A stretch of 64,000 nt of DNA. Source: Bacillota bacterium. GTDB lineage: Bacteria; Bacillota; Clostridia; Lachnospirales; Lachnospiraceae. The position numbers and the translations under genes are program-made. The notes beneath the pieces are model-generated. The model made no database searches. It was given only the letters and a program-made list of their open reading frames with translations, and was not told the origin of the DNA. Of this stretch, positions 1-9,367 are shown piece by piece; the first letter of the stretch is position 1; each line of letters opens with the position of its first letter. The stretch lies in assembly GCA_023386815.1 (NCBI GenBank), contig JAEWIZ010000015.1:186001-250000 (forward strand), read 5' to 3'.

Positions 1-96
1 TTCCGCAGGTATAGTTCTTTTCCATAGACTATTTCTTTCATTATATTCCGGATCTTCTTTAATCTCAATGGCAATCTATGCATTTCTTTATATATG

Positions 97-139
97 AAAA
101 CTCCCCTTAGGTGCGTCATCCGCGCCTAAGAGGAGTTTC
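97..139 (-). terminator. Intrinsic terminator after the potassium importer gene
   Basis: A long inverted repeat (arms around 97-115 and 122-139, one mismatch/bulge) lies just past the stop of the importer gene at 176. Reading on the minus strand, the hairpin runs into TTTTC, so it is a plausible Rho-independent terminator for that gene. Confidence 0.7.
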
Positions 140-175
140 CATTTTGAATATGTTTTAGGGCATCAACATCTACTC

Positions 176-2047
176 CTACTCTCGTTGCTCTTTTTTAAAC
201 ATCTTATCATCCCAATTATAGTGGAATGGAATGATAACTGTTGAAACGTTCTTATGCTTACTTAAATGCTGTGAGAAGAAATAGGTGGTCTGATTATGCA
301 ATAGATTATCATATCTATGCTCTGTTATGAACTTAATCAATATAACCGAGATATTCTCGCCGTGACTTAATTCGCGTTCTCTTTGCCATAAGTATTCATC
401 CATGGGACGAATGATATCACGGTAAGGCGTCTCAATAACCTCCAAGGGTATCGGAATATTCAAGTCTGTCCACTGCTTTCTAAGCTCCTTAGCATGTTCT
501 GGATGGCGGCAAACATGAAGCGCAGTAATGTTGTTTGAGATGGAGTTAGCATAGTTGATAGCTTTCAAAAACGGTTTATTGATATCATGAATTAATACAA
601 TACACTGAGTAGATCTTACAATTTCTTTATCATAATATGGATAGAAATTCTCTAATTTTAATTGATCTCCAATTTTAGAATAGTATTTATTAATATAATA
701 CATACCCAACATCAGAACCGGAACAGTAATAGCCAGAATCCACGCACCATCTATAAATTTTGTACTGAATACAATAACGGAAACCACTGCCGTTACAATA
801 GCACCAAATCCATTAATCCAGCATTTATACTGCCAACCCTTTTCTTTGATCGTACGCCATTTTTTAAACATTCCATACTGAGCTATTGTAAATGAAACAA
901 AAACGCCGACGGAATATAAAGGAATTAATGCATGTACCTCACTCTTAAAACCTATAATTAAAGCAGAGGCTGCGACAAAAATAAATATGATGCCATTTGA
1001 AAAACTAAGTTTTGTCCCTCTGGAGGAGAACTGTCTGGGAACATAGCCATCATGTGCCAAAATATATAATAACTGTGGTAATCCGTTATAGGCCGTATTC
1101 GCCGCTAATATAAGGATCAAAGACGTAAAGACCTGTATAACATAGTACATAAAGGTATGGCCGAAAACTGCTGTTGAAATCTGCGACAGCACTGTATGAC
1201 CTTCCAACGGAGCTACCTGTAGCTGCATAGCAAGAATGGAAGTACCACCAAAGATAAAAATAATTATTCCACCTAACATGTATAATACATGCTTTGCATT
1301 TCTGTGTGATGGCTTTGCAAAAGAGGGGACCGCATTACTTACCGCCTCTACACCTGACATTGCTGAGCATCCCGAGGAAAATGCTCGGAGTAAAACAAGC
1401 ATTCCTATTCCCTGTATTGTTTCTGTAGGTAATATACCTTCATTATATTGAATCGGTGTTAACGTTCCCGTAAGCAATTTATATAAACCACATACAATTA
1501 ATATCGCCATTGAAAGAACAAAAATATAAGTTGGTAAACCAAACACTTTGGAGGCTTCCCTAACCCCTCGTAGATTTATTAGGGTTATAATTGCAACACA
1601 AATTAGGGAGATTATAATCTTGTGTTCTCGAAAATCCGGAAAAGCAGAGACTAAGGCTGCGGTAGAGGAAGAGATACTTACAGCTACCGTCATAATATAA
1701 TCAATTGTCAATGCTGCTGCTGATAATAATGAGGCTGTCTTCCCAATATTTTCTTTTGCTACTGCATAAGCACCACCACCGTTTGGATAGTGATCAATAA
1801 TCTGAGAATAGGAAAGTACTAAAATCCCAAGTAGTAACAGGATTGGAATAACAATGTATGGCAAAGAGTGAAATGCCAGAATACCAGCAGCTGGTATCAA
1901 AATAAGCAGAATTTCTTCAATCGCATAGGCAACAGAAGAGACCGCATCACTGGCCATAATCGGCAGACCCCAAAGCCTTGTTAATTTCTCATGGCTTATC
2001 TCGTTATTCTTTAACGGTTTGCCAAGTATTAAATCTTTAATACTCAT
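176..2047 (-). CDS. kimA: KimA-type potassium importer (APC superfamily)
   Basis: Predicted 623-residue inner-membrane K+ uptake protein. The N-terminal two thirds hold about 12 hydrophobic segments with APC-fold features seen in Bacillus KimA (YdaO): SSVAYAIEEILLIL in the first helix, DHYPNGGGAYAVAKENIG in the first cytoplasmic loop, and LTIDYIMTVAVSIS. The last 180 residues are a soluble universal-stress-like domain, which in KimA binds the inhibitor c-di-AMP. The start is set at 2047 because AAGGAG stands 8 nt before this ATG; an upstream in-frame Met has no ribosome site. The gene is monocistronic, between two terminators, behind a leader of about 300 nt. Family assignment rests on remembered similarity to KimA; a generic amino-acid permease is the alternative but fits the C-terminal domain less well. 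Confidence 0.85.
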   Translation of the reverse strand: MSIKDLILGKPLKNNEISHEKLTRLWGLPIMASDAVSSVAYAIEEILLILIPAAGILAFHSLPYIVIPILLLLGILVLSYSQIIDHYPNGGGAYAVAKENIGKTASLLSAAALTIDYIMTVAVSISSSTAALVSAFPDFREHKIIISLICVAIITLINLRGVREASKVFGLPTYIFVLSMAILIVCGLYKLLTGTLTPIQYNEGILPTETIQGIGMLVLLRAFSSGCSAMSGVEAVSNAVPSFAKPSHRNAKHVLYMLGGIIIFIFGGTSILAMQLQVAPLEGHTVLSQISTAVFGHTFMYYVIQVFTSLILILAANTAYNGLPQLLYILAHDGYVPRQFSSRGTKLSFSNGIIFIFVAASALIIGFKSEVHALIPLYSVGVFVSFTIAQYGMFKKWRTIKEKGWQYKCWINGFGAIVTAVVSVIVFSTKFIDGAWILAITVPVLMLGMYYINKYYSKIGDQLKLENFYPYYDKEIVRSTQCIVLIHDINKPFLKAINYANSISNNITALHVCRHPEHAKELRKQWTDLNIPIPLEVIETPYRDIIRPMDEYLWQRERELSHGENISVILIKFITEHRYDNLLHNQTTYFFSQHLSKHKNVSTVIIPFHYNWDDKMFKKEQRE

Positions 2048-2353
2048 TTTAATAATCTCCTTAATCGTAATACGGAAGAAACATTCTTCCAAAAGCCTTT
2101 AAATGTCCAATAATAATAGTTTTAAGAACCTTTCTCTATTATTATTACAAGACATAACGCAAATAATTGTATTGCGACCAGAGATTATTGTCAATCGTCA
2201 TTATCACGAATGCGCATTGAGAACCACCGGTAATATTTGTGCATAATGACAGGATCTTTCACGTAACTATTTTATATAAGTACCTCCTTTATGTGGGTAT
2301 GTCACCAAAGGAATATGGTGATAAGAATACTCTTGAATTTAAATATAAGCTTT
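2048..2353 (-). promoter_or_regulatory. Structured leader of the potassium importer gene
   Basis: This 306-nt untranslated stretch carries several inverted repeats on the transcribed strand: TCACCA/TGGTGA (2302-2321), GTCATTAT with flanking GTG/CAC (2197-2207 with 2239-2250), CGCAA/TTTGCG near 2157-2175, and a perfect 11-bp A/T-rich stem (2109-2119 with 2136-2146). A strong AAAGGAGG motif at about 2282-2289 is followed by a short ORF (2191-2262). In Bacillus, kimA is controlled by a ydaO-type c-di-AMP riboswitch; I could not find the conserved ydaO core motifs here. Regulation through the leader is inference. Confidence 0.45.
2191..2262 (-). CDS. Possible 23-codon leader peptide upstream of kimA
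   Basis: A GTG-initiated reading frame encodes 23 residues (VKDPVIMHKYYRWFSMRIR, then DNDD and a TGA stop). It is basic and aromatic in the middle and acidic at the end. A very strong AAAGGAGG lies upstream, but about 20 nt from the GTG, which is longer than normal. The pairing arms of a leader stem fall inside this frame, as in translation-coupled attenuators. No family is recognised; it may not be translated. Confidence 0.25.
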   Translation of the reverse strand: MKDPVIMHKYYRWFSMRIRDNDD

Positions 2354-2412
2354 CGCGAAAAAGGAACCTATGATTAGCGAATAAATCTTCACCATCCAGG
2401 TTCCTTTTTGCG
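2354..2412 (-). terminator. Terminator after the rhamnosidase gene
   Basis: Perfect inverted repeat CGCAAAAAGGAACCT with its complement, separated by a loop of about 29 nt, just downstream of the rhamnosidase stop at 2421. The stem itself carries a T-run on the outgoing arm, so termination is likely despite the long loop. Confidence 0.6.
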
Positions 2413-2420
2413 TATCCTCC

Positions 2421-5219
2421 TTACACAATAGCTCTTAATTTCAAATCAATCTGCTCCAACAGCTCCTTCGGAAGCGGTACCGGCATATATTTAAGAAGGT
2501 CATACAAGCTCGCTTTATACATATCCTTCGGTATATTGGCAAACATCGGATTAACCTCCAGCAACACCGCCTTAGCCTCATCACATGCCATCAGTTCTCC
2601 TATACTTAACTGTAAGGAATAAATTTTTCTCATCAGCCTGGTTGTAGCATATTCAATATGGTAAGTTCCACTTTCCAGAATACACTGATAACCTTCCTCT
2701 GTCTTTTTAACCTCTTTGAATATCTCGTTATCATTCTGGTCATAGAGTTCTATCGGCGCGTAAGGCAGGGTTAGATATGCTCTGCCTCCAAATGGGATGG
2801 TGATATCCAGGCTTAATCCAAAGCTTGATGTTATTTCCCATTTACTTTTATAAATTCCAATGGGAGAATCAAAAGTGGCTTCTGCTTTCTTTAGCCGATA
2901 GTCCGGCTTCGGTACCAGCTTCACTTCTCGAAAGCCTGGCTTTGACAGAATTGGATTAATACCTGCTATATGCCGATACATCCATTCGACAATGGAGCCG
3001 TAGGAATAATGATTTAGAGAGTTCATACCCGTTGAACTGAATTTACCATTTTGGTCGAGTGAATTCCATCGCTCCCAGATGGTTGTTGCTCCAAGCTTTA
3101 CTGCATATAACCATCCTGGGTAAGATTCGTTCACTAATAAGGAGTAGGCGATATCATTCATTCCATTTTCAGAAAGTACATTACATAACAAAGGAGTACC
3201 AACAAATCCTGTCTCTAATTGATTCCCATTCATCTTAAAAATCATACGTATGTCATCTATGATGCGCTGTTTATCCAAGGCTATATCAAAGTTGAGCGCA
3301 GTTATATAACCAGTCTGAGTCGAAATGCAGGGACGTCCTGTTGATGAGAAATATTCCTTTTGCAGCTCCTGCAAAAGCTCCTTTGCCCTCTCTTCATAGA
3401 GTTTTTCATCCTCTGTGTTACCTAAGATTTCAGCTGTTCTAGATACCAAGAGGGTTGAGTAATAGTAGTACAACGTTGCAATATATCCGGTATCTGTGGC
3501 TCCGATAGGGGAATCTGGATCCTTTGAATCAAGTGCCAGCCAGTCACCATAGTGGAATTTCTTTCTCCATTGCCAATCCTCTCCATTCGTTTTCTGGATA
3601 TAATCCACCCAGGCCTTCATACTATTATATTGCTCTTCTAAGATTGTTTTGTCACCATAGAACTGATACACCACCCAAGGTATAATAGTAGCTGCATCTC
3701 CCCACACTGCACTCGTACCCCGCTGTCCACAGGCAGGAACTACATCTGGCACAGCTCCGTCTCTTAGCTTCTGCTCTTCATACATATCATAAAGATATTT
3801 CTTATAGAAGGCATAGCTATCCATCAAAAAGCACGCAGTTGATGCAAATACCTGTGCATCCCCAGTCCATCCCAGACGCTCATCTCTTTGAGGGCAATCC
3901 GTTGGAACATCCAGAAAATTGCTCTTTTGCCCCCACTTGGCATTGAGTATCAACCGATTCACTAATTGATTGTCTGTTTCAAAGGTTCCAACATCCTCGA
4001 GATCAGAATAGAGTACTAATCCTGTGTAATCCTCCAGTGAAAAATTCGTGAATCCCTCCAGCTTCACATATCGATAGCCATAGAAGGTGAAATGAGGTCT
4101 GATGATCTGCTCAGATCCATCTGATATATAGGTGTATTCCGCCTTTGCCGTTCTTAAGTTCGCGTTGTAAAAGCACCCCTCCTGAAGTTCCTCACCAAAA
4201 TACAGCTTTACCTGCGTCCCTTTTTGTTCCCGTACCTTCAAGCTGAACCAACCGCTATGATTCTGCCCCAGGTCAAGAATGGTTTCTCCCTTTGGAGAAG
4301 TGATTAAATTAACAGGCTTTAATATCTCCTTAACCATTATGGGAAGACTTAGACGTTCTGTCAGTCTAGCCATTTCCTTCTCATACAGACTTACCGGATA
4401 TACTGTAAGCTCTTCAAAGGTCTCATCATAAATCTCACCATCATAAATTGTGCTCGCTTTTATCTTGCTTTTTCTGGCTTTCCAGCTTTCATCTGATATA
4501 ATAAGCTCTGTACTGCCGTCCATATATTCTATCTTCAATTCACTAATCAAGGTGAAGGTATCACCATACAAACCTTTATCCGCATTGGTCGGATTATTTA
4601 ACCCAAAGCGCCCTTTGTACCAACCATTGCCGAGGAGTACATCAAGCTGTATCTTATCCTCTGCCAATAGTTCCGTTACATCATAGGTCTGATACTGAAT
4701 CCAGGAATCATAATTATTGTAATAAGGTGTCAGGCATTCATCGGATATTTTCTTCCCATTGATATAGGCTTCATACAGACCTAATCCCGAGATATAAAGT
4801 CGTGCTTTCTTTACTTTATCTTTTAATTCAAATTCTTTAAAAAAGTATGGATGGGTTCCTGCATTCAAGTCTGAGCTAATCCATTTACCACTCCAGGCTT
4901 CCCGAAGCTTACCTGTCTCAAACCAAGCCACCTGGCTCTCTTTCGTTTCCCCCGCGTCGGTGGTTACAGCTACTGTCCAGTAATATCTGGTACACGGCTC
5001 CAGTTCCATTGGCAGGGTAAAGGCGATACCATTGATCTCTTTCGATTCCCCGCTATCATAGATCACCTGCCTCATGTCCGGATTTAAGGACACCTTAACT
5101 CTCGCTGATACTTGTTTTTTCCCTCTTGCTTCGGTTACCTTATAGGAAATTACCGGTTTCGTCATTAGATACCCTAAGGGGTTGGTGATATGATTTGTTT
5201 TCATCTGAATAATCTGCAT
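2421..5219 (-). CDS. GH78 alpha-L-rhamnosidase
   Basis: Predicted 932-residue glycoside hydrolase that removes terminal alpha-L-rhamnose from plant glycosides or pectin side chains. The order fits the bacterial GH78 family: an N-terminal fibronectin-like part (about 10-110), beta-sandwich domains (about 110-410, with WSGKWISSD and YINGKKISDECLTP), then the (alpha/alpha)6 barrel containing TDCPQRDERLGWTGD, the motif that holds the general acid, and a C-terminal beta domain. About 70 extra residues follow the usual family end. There is no signal peptide, so it is probably cytoplasmic and acts on imported oligosaccharides. The start at 5219 is chosen from AAGGAGG five nt upstream. A divergent AraC regulator gene is the obvious candidate controller. 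Confidence 0.92.
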   Translation of the reverse strand: MQIIQMKTNHITNPLGYLMTKPVISYKVTEARGKKQVSARVKVSLNPDMRQVIYDSGESKEINGIAFTLPMELEPCTRYYWTVAVTTDAGETKESQVAWFETGKLREAWSGKWISSDLNAGTHPYFFKEFELKDKVKKARLYISGLGLYEAYINGKKISDECLTPYYNNYDSWIQYQTYDVTELLAEDKIQLDVLLGNGWYKGRFGLNNPTNADKGLYGDTFTLISELKIEYMDGSTELIISDESWKARKSKIKASTIYDGEIYDETFEELTVYPVSLYEKEMARLTERLSLPIMVKEILKPVNLITSPKGETILDLGQNHSGWFSLKVREQKGTQVKLYFGEELQEGCFYNANLRTAKAEYTYISDGSEQIIRPHFTFYGYRYVKLEGFTNFSLEDYTGLVLYSDLEDVGTFETDNQLVNRLILNAKWGQKSNFLDVPTDCPQRDERLGWTGDAQVFASTACFLMDSYAFYKKYLYDMYEEQKLRDGAVPDVVPACGQRGTSAVWGDAATIIPWVVYQFYGDKTILEEQYNSMKAWVDYIQKTNGEDWQWRKKFHYGDWLALDSKDPDSPIGATDTGYIATLYYYYSTLLVSRTAEILGNTEDEKLYEERAKELLQELQKEYFSSTGRPCISTQTGYITALNFDIALDKQRIIDDIRMIFKMNGNQLETGFVGTPLLCNVLSENGMNDIAYSLLVNESYPGWLYAVKLGATTIWERWNSLDQNGKFSSTGMNSLNHYSYGSIVEWMYRHIAGINPILSKPGFREVKLVPKPDYRLKKAEATFDSPIGIYKSKWEITSSFGLSLDITIPFGGRAYLTLPYAPIELYDQNDNEIFKEVKKTEEGYQCILESGTYHIEYATTRLMRKIYSLQLSIGELMACDEAKAVLLEVNPMFANIPKDMYKASLYDLLKYMPVPLPKELLEQIDLKLRAIV

Positions 5220-5476
5220 ACTATTCCTCCTTGCTTTAATCAATACCTTTCCTTTATTTCCTTTACCAAGAATCATCTTCACAGAACACTTATGGTTTAA
5301 TTCATTTCTTATTTCTAACTATCATAATTTTACACAGCAGGGAGCATGAAAACTATGTATAAATCAGCCACATAGAGTTCGCTTTTTCAGACATTCATTT
5401 CGTAAATTGCTTTTTCAATTCAGGCATGATAGGATATAAAAAAAGCCCCTGAGGTTTATTTGCATAGGAGACCATC

Positions 5477-6532
5477 GTGAGTAAATTCGATTTGGAGAAA
5501 GAACTGCAGCTATCTTTCATTGAAGAACTGATGAAAGTATTCTATTTACAATTAATAAATCCCCAAGCTGATCAAAAGTTGCCCCCATATCTTTCTGAGC
5601 GGTTAGCAAAGGAGTATGGAGATCTTTATAAAAACCTTGGAACACCTAGCACCATTCATCAATGGGGCACTTATACTGAGGAAGCCTATATTCCTCTTGG
5701 AAGTGATGTATCTATTATCAAACATGGTCGCTATTCCCCGGCGAATTTTCATTCCCATGATTTCTTTGAAATATTATGTGTTCTGAATGGGGGCTGTAAC
5801 AACTATATCGCCTCCCATACCATTGATATGGAGGAGGGTGACATATGTATCATTGCCCCAAGGACACGCCATTCTATCCGTGCCTACCAGGATGATTTTG
5901 TGGGATTTAACCTCCTGCTTCGTAGCAGCACCTTTGATAAAGCATTCTTTGGAACCTTGGCTGAAAAAGATCTCCTGGCTAGCTTCTTTTCCAAAACCTT
6001 ATACGGTTCTGATATTGAGGAATCCTACATCCTATTTCACACCAGGGGTGATGAGGAAGTGAGGAACTATATTATTATGATAATTGAAGAGTTCTTTGGC
6101 TCCCGAAGTTATAAGGAACGAATGCTAAATTCCATTCTCAATATGTTCTTTATCACTCTTTTACGAAACCACGAAAAAACTGCTATTACACCACATCCGG
6201 AGGGAAAAGAGCCTGACGATAAAATCTTAGCTGTTATAAGCTATATTCAGAACCATTATAAGACAGTTTCGATGCCTGAACTATCAACAACCTTCAATTA
6301 TAGCGAACGTCACATTGCCCGACTGCTGAAAGAATATACCGGTAATACCTTTTTGGAGATCTTACAAACAACTAGAATTCAAAAAGCTGCAAACCTCTTG
6401 ACTAACCCAGAATTGACAATTCAGGATATAATCGAACTAATCGGATATTCGGACATCAGTCATTTCTATCGCATTTTCAGAAAATACTATCATATGACTC
6501 CGATCCAATATCGAGAAAACCACCTTTCCTAA
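5477..6532 (+). CDS. AraC-family transcriptional regulator
   Basis: 351 residues. A cupin-like sensing domain lies around residues 75-150 (FHSHDFFEILCVLNGG, then PRTRHSI), followed by a linker and a C-terminal AraC DNA-binding domain (about 250-350) with two helix-turn-helix units, the second ending in the signature DISHFYRIFRKYYHMTPIQYR. It starts with GTG, 8 nt after AGGAG. Its 257-bp divergent spacing from the GH78 gene suggests that it controls that gene in response to a sugar; this is inference from position. The single gene is closed by a strong hairpin. Confidence 0.9.
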   Translation: MSKFDLEKELQLSFIEELMKVFYLQLINPQADQKLPPYLSERLAKEYGDLYKNLGTPSTIHQWGTYTEEAYIPLGSDVSIIKHGRYSPANFHSHDFFEILCVLNGGCNNYIASHTIDMEEGDICIIAPRTRHSIRAYQDDFVGFNLLLRSSTFDKAFFGTLAEKDLLASFFSKTLYGSDIEESYILFHTRGDEEVRNYIIMIIEEFFGSRSYKERMLNSILNMFFITLLRNHEKTAITPHPEGKEPDDKILAVISYIQNHYKTVSMPELSTTFNYSERHIARLLKEYTGNTFLEILQTTRIQKAANLLTNPELTIQDIIELIGYSDISHFYRIFRKYYHMTPIQYRENHLS

Positions 6533-6635
6533 GTAAACTCTTTCATCTCAATTTGCTCACCTAAGAATATCCTAGGGTTATACAAAGACTAAAACAAAAT
6601 GATCGGATATTGATTTCCCATAGCTTTTCACGTAG

Positions 6636-6680
6636 TAAGAGCGGTATGAAATCCCCTTGGACTTTTCATACCGCTCTTAT
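6636..6680. terminator. Bidirectional terminator between convergent genes
   Basis: A perfect 16-bp stem (TAAGAGCGGTATGAAA and its complement) with a 13-nt loop stands between the converging araC-type and chemoreceptor genes. It can serve both strands, with A-rich and T-rich edges. Confidence 0.75.
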
Positions 6681-6719
6681 CCTTATACACCTTATCTATA
6701 ACCTACATATTATTATGAA

Positions 6720-8894
6720 TTACACCTTAAACTTCTCAACTGCATCCACAAGTACACTTGCATGATTGTTTAGTTTGTCTGCTGATTTATTCAAGGTCTC
6801 AACCGATGTCAGCTGATCTGTTGCTGTCTGATTAACAGTGTTAGATGATGCTGCAATCTCCTCCAATACGGCCGAGATACTCTCAATCGCACCCAAGGTA
6901 CTTACTCTGGCTTCTTCGATATTATCCACATTCTCAGAAATTTGCTTTAAGTATACCACGAGGTTTTCTACACTTTCATTTATGTTTCTATAGGACTCAG
7001 TGGTATTCTTTACTGCACTTTCCTGCAAACGCATTACTGTCTCTGCCTGTCTTGCTGTGTTTACCGCACTTTCCGTATCCTTTTGAATTCCATCAATTAT
7101 TGCCTTAATATTATTAACTGATTCCTTCGACTGATCCGCTAGCGCTCTGATCTCACTGGCAACTACTGCAAAGCCTTTTCCAGCTTCACCCGCTCTGGCT
7201 GCTTCTATCGATGCATTTAAGGATAGCAGGTTCGTCTGATTCGCTATCTCATTAATTACATTAATAATCTTATTAATGGAGGTGGATTTCTTCTCCAGGT
7301 TCTGAATCTCTTCAATAATATCTGCTGCAATTCTTGTAGTCTCAATGGTCTGTCTGTTCAAGTCGTCTGTAGTAATTGTCCCCTGCTCTACACTTATCTT
7401 TGTACTCTCGGCGATTTGACTGATTTCCTTAGTATTATCACTAACCAGCACAATCTTCTTGGATAAATTATCCATCTGACTTAAACACTCTTCAGCATCC
7501 TTCGCTTGCTGCATTACACCTGACTCAATTTCATTCATTGCAACTGAGATTTCCTCTGTTGATTTTAAGAAATGCTTTGAGGTTCCCGTTACATTCTCAG
7601 AGGACACTGATACTTCAGTACTTAGCTCTTTTACCTGTTGAATTAAGTTCTTCATGTTAGCGAAGGTATTCTGTATTTCTTCCATCAAAATCCTGAATTC
7701 ATCGTTGCGTTTCGTACTAAAATCTACGGTCAAGTCACCCTTTGCCGCAATCTTCAGATTTGCAATAATACTCTTGATTACTTTATCAATACCTGAGGAA
7801 ATTAAAACTGCAGTTCCAATCGCTACAAGAATAGAAATAATCACCACAATAATAGTTGTATTCTTGATACTATCTGCCTGGCTCACAATAGTAGCCCGAG
7901 GAACTAAACCACAAATCATAGCTCCTGTATCCCCTATTTTGGAATACATGAACATATAATCTTCTCCTTTATATTTAACTAAATTGGAGTTTGCCATTTC
8001 CTCAGAGTTTACTGCTTTCTTATAAAAATCCTCATCCGTAAAGATCGGATCTTCTTCATTATTAGAATCTGAAGGTGCTTGTTTCACCTTATCTTTACCA
8101 GCGCTATCTGCTGCTGGCATAATTTCTTTCCCATCTGGAGTTACCATACGTAAAATTCCATCAAACTCAAGATCTTTTAATACTTGTTCTACTGCATTCA
8201 TCTTTACGTCAATAATGAGAATTGCATTAGTTCCTGGAATCATACGGATCATTCTCATCGCATATTCGTCAGAACCAACGGATAAGTTCTCATCCAGATA
8301 AGCATCACTACCAATCCACATGACCTTCATTTTATTTTCTTTTATATTCTTACCAAACTCTGTCTCCAAAAATCCTGTATAAGAATCCGGATTGGTGGTA
8401 GAAAGCGTTGAAACCGGAGCATACCGATCGGATAACACAAACAAATCACCAATAAATTTATCTGTCATTTTCTTAGCTGTAAATTCATTATTAATATCAG
8501 TTAGCATTGAGCTTTTCTCAATTATATCGCTGTCATAAAATCCTACGAAAAACTTCTTAAGAGCAGCATCATTACTATACTGATTTCCCGTCGCTTTTAT
8601 AGAATCAAAGCCAAAGCTCAAATAATCTCCTGCCATATCTAATGCTCGGCTAGTTGATTTTTCATAGCTGGAAGTTATACCACTGGAAGCTTGCTGAAAA
8701 GATACTACGCCCAGAAGTATGATAAATGCAACAGGAACCATGAAAGAAGCTATCAAGCGAACACGAATCGTTCTGAACAGCTTATTATCCGTTAATTTAT
8801 GTATCAATTGCTTTCCTTTCTCAATAATATTTCTGCTCTTCACCCTCGATGCTTTTTTTCGCAATTTAACTGGGCGAATTCTTGTTTTTTTCAT
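6720..8894 (-). CDS. Methyl-accepting chemotaxis protein
   Basis: 724-residue transmembrane chemoreceptor. A basic N-terminal tail of about 40 residues precedes TM1 (VRLIASFMVPVAFIILLGVV), then comes a periplasmic-side Cache-like ligand domain of about 280 residues, TM2 (TTIIVVIISILVAIGTAVLI), a HAMP region and the long methyl-accepting coiled coil. The signalling tip is seen as ANQTNLLSLNASIEAARAGE followed by GKGFAVVASEIRALAD. The start at 8894 is set by AAGGAGG seven nt upstream; an in-frame ATG at 9056 has no ribosome site and would lie only about 13 nt from the predicted transcript start. No che genes are in the window, so it is an orphan receptor of unknown ligand. Confidence 0.93.
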   Translation of the reverse strand: MKKTRIRPVKLRKKASRVKSRNIIEKGKQLIHKLTDNKLFRTIRVRLIASFMVPVAFIILLGVVSFQQASSGITSSYEKSTSRALDMAGDYLSFGFDSIKATGNQYSNDAALKKFFVGFYDSDIIEKSSMLTDINNEFTAKKMTDKFIGDLFVLSDRYAPVSTLSTTNPDSYTGFLETEFGKNIKENKMKVMWIGSDAYLDENLSVGSDEYAMRMIRMIPGTNAILIIDVKMNAVEQVLKDLEFDGILRMVTPDGKEIMPAADSAGKDKVKQAPSDSNNEEDPIFTDEDFYKKAVNSEEMANSNLVKYKGEDYMFMYSKIGDTGAMICGLVPRATIVSQADSIKNTTIIVVIISILVAIGTAVLISSGIDKVIKSIIANLKIAAKGDLTVDFSTKRNDEFRILMEEIQNTFANMKNLIQQVKELSTEVSVSSENVTGTSKHFLKSTEEISVAMNEIESGVMQQAKDAEECLSQMDNLSKKIVLVSDNTKEISQIAESTKISVEQGTITTDDLNRQTIETTRIAADIIEEIQNLEKKSTSINKIINVINEIANQTNLLSLNASIEAARAGEAGKGFAVVASEIRALADQSKESVNNIKAIIDGIQKDTESAVNTARQAETVMRLQESAVKNTTESYRNINESVENLVVYLKQISENVDNIEEARVSTLGAIESISAVLEEIAASSNTVNQTATDQLTSVETLNKSADKLNNHASVLVDAVEKFKV

Positions 8895-9075
8895 CTTTTG
8901 TCCTCCTTGTTTCTTTTGGTTTAAAGGAACCCCTCTTCCCTTTTGTAAATTTCTCTCTCGATTCATGTGTCTTACTGATTGCCTGGAGTAATCAAAATAA
9001 TACCTATTAGCACTATTTTGATACATCCTTTTCTTGTTTAACCTAATGTATGACATTTATAATAGTATACTTTCT

Positions 9076-9104
9076 ATTATATAATATTTTTTGCATATTT
9101 TCAA
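9076..9104 (-). promoter_or_regulatory. Predicted SigA-type promoter of the chemoreceptor gene
   Basis: On the minus strand TTGAAA (9099-9104) is followed after exactly 17 nt by TATAAT (9076-9081). Transcription would begin near 9069, giving a 5' untranslated region of about 175 nt before the ATG at 8894. Confidence 0.6.
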
Positions 9105-9197
9105 CAAAATAACTTATTATTCAGCCATATTACTCATTATTAGTGAATTGAAATTTGATTTTACATTAATCATAGCTCTTGCAATTCAAGTGTATCA

Positions 9198-9326
9198 TTA
9201 ATTCCAGAATATTATCTGGTAGCTATTTAACTGCTGGGTTTCGTCATAAATATAGCCTATGTCCTTTGAACTGATCTCATAAGTTGGATTTTTAGTTCTA
9301 ACATACGGGAGCAATTCACTGCACAT
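9198..9326 (-). other. Intergenic hairpin element with a 42-codon ORF, possible gene remnant
   Basis: Between the MarR gene and the chemoreceptor promoter lies an ATG-started frame of 42 residues (MCSELLPYVRTKNPTYEISS, then about 22 more, ending IIFWN). It has no good ribosome site. Its first part is bounded by a 9-bp inverted repeat, AGCCTATGT/ACATAGGCT (9252-9260 and 9324-9332), which could also act as a weak terminator for the MarR gene. It reads like protein code, but I recognise no family. It may be a gene remnant, a short mobile-type hairpin element, or chance. The rest of 8895-9367 holds only the promoter given separately. Confidence 0.25.
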
Positions 9327-9367
9327 AGGCTTTTCTTACAAGCAATTTTCAGTTCATCTTTTAATGC

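Noticed and set aside
2048..2353. ydaO-type c-di-AMP riboswitch before kimA
   Set aside because: Expected from Bacillus, but the conserved core motifs could not be found by eye; kept as an unassigned leader.
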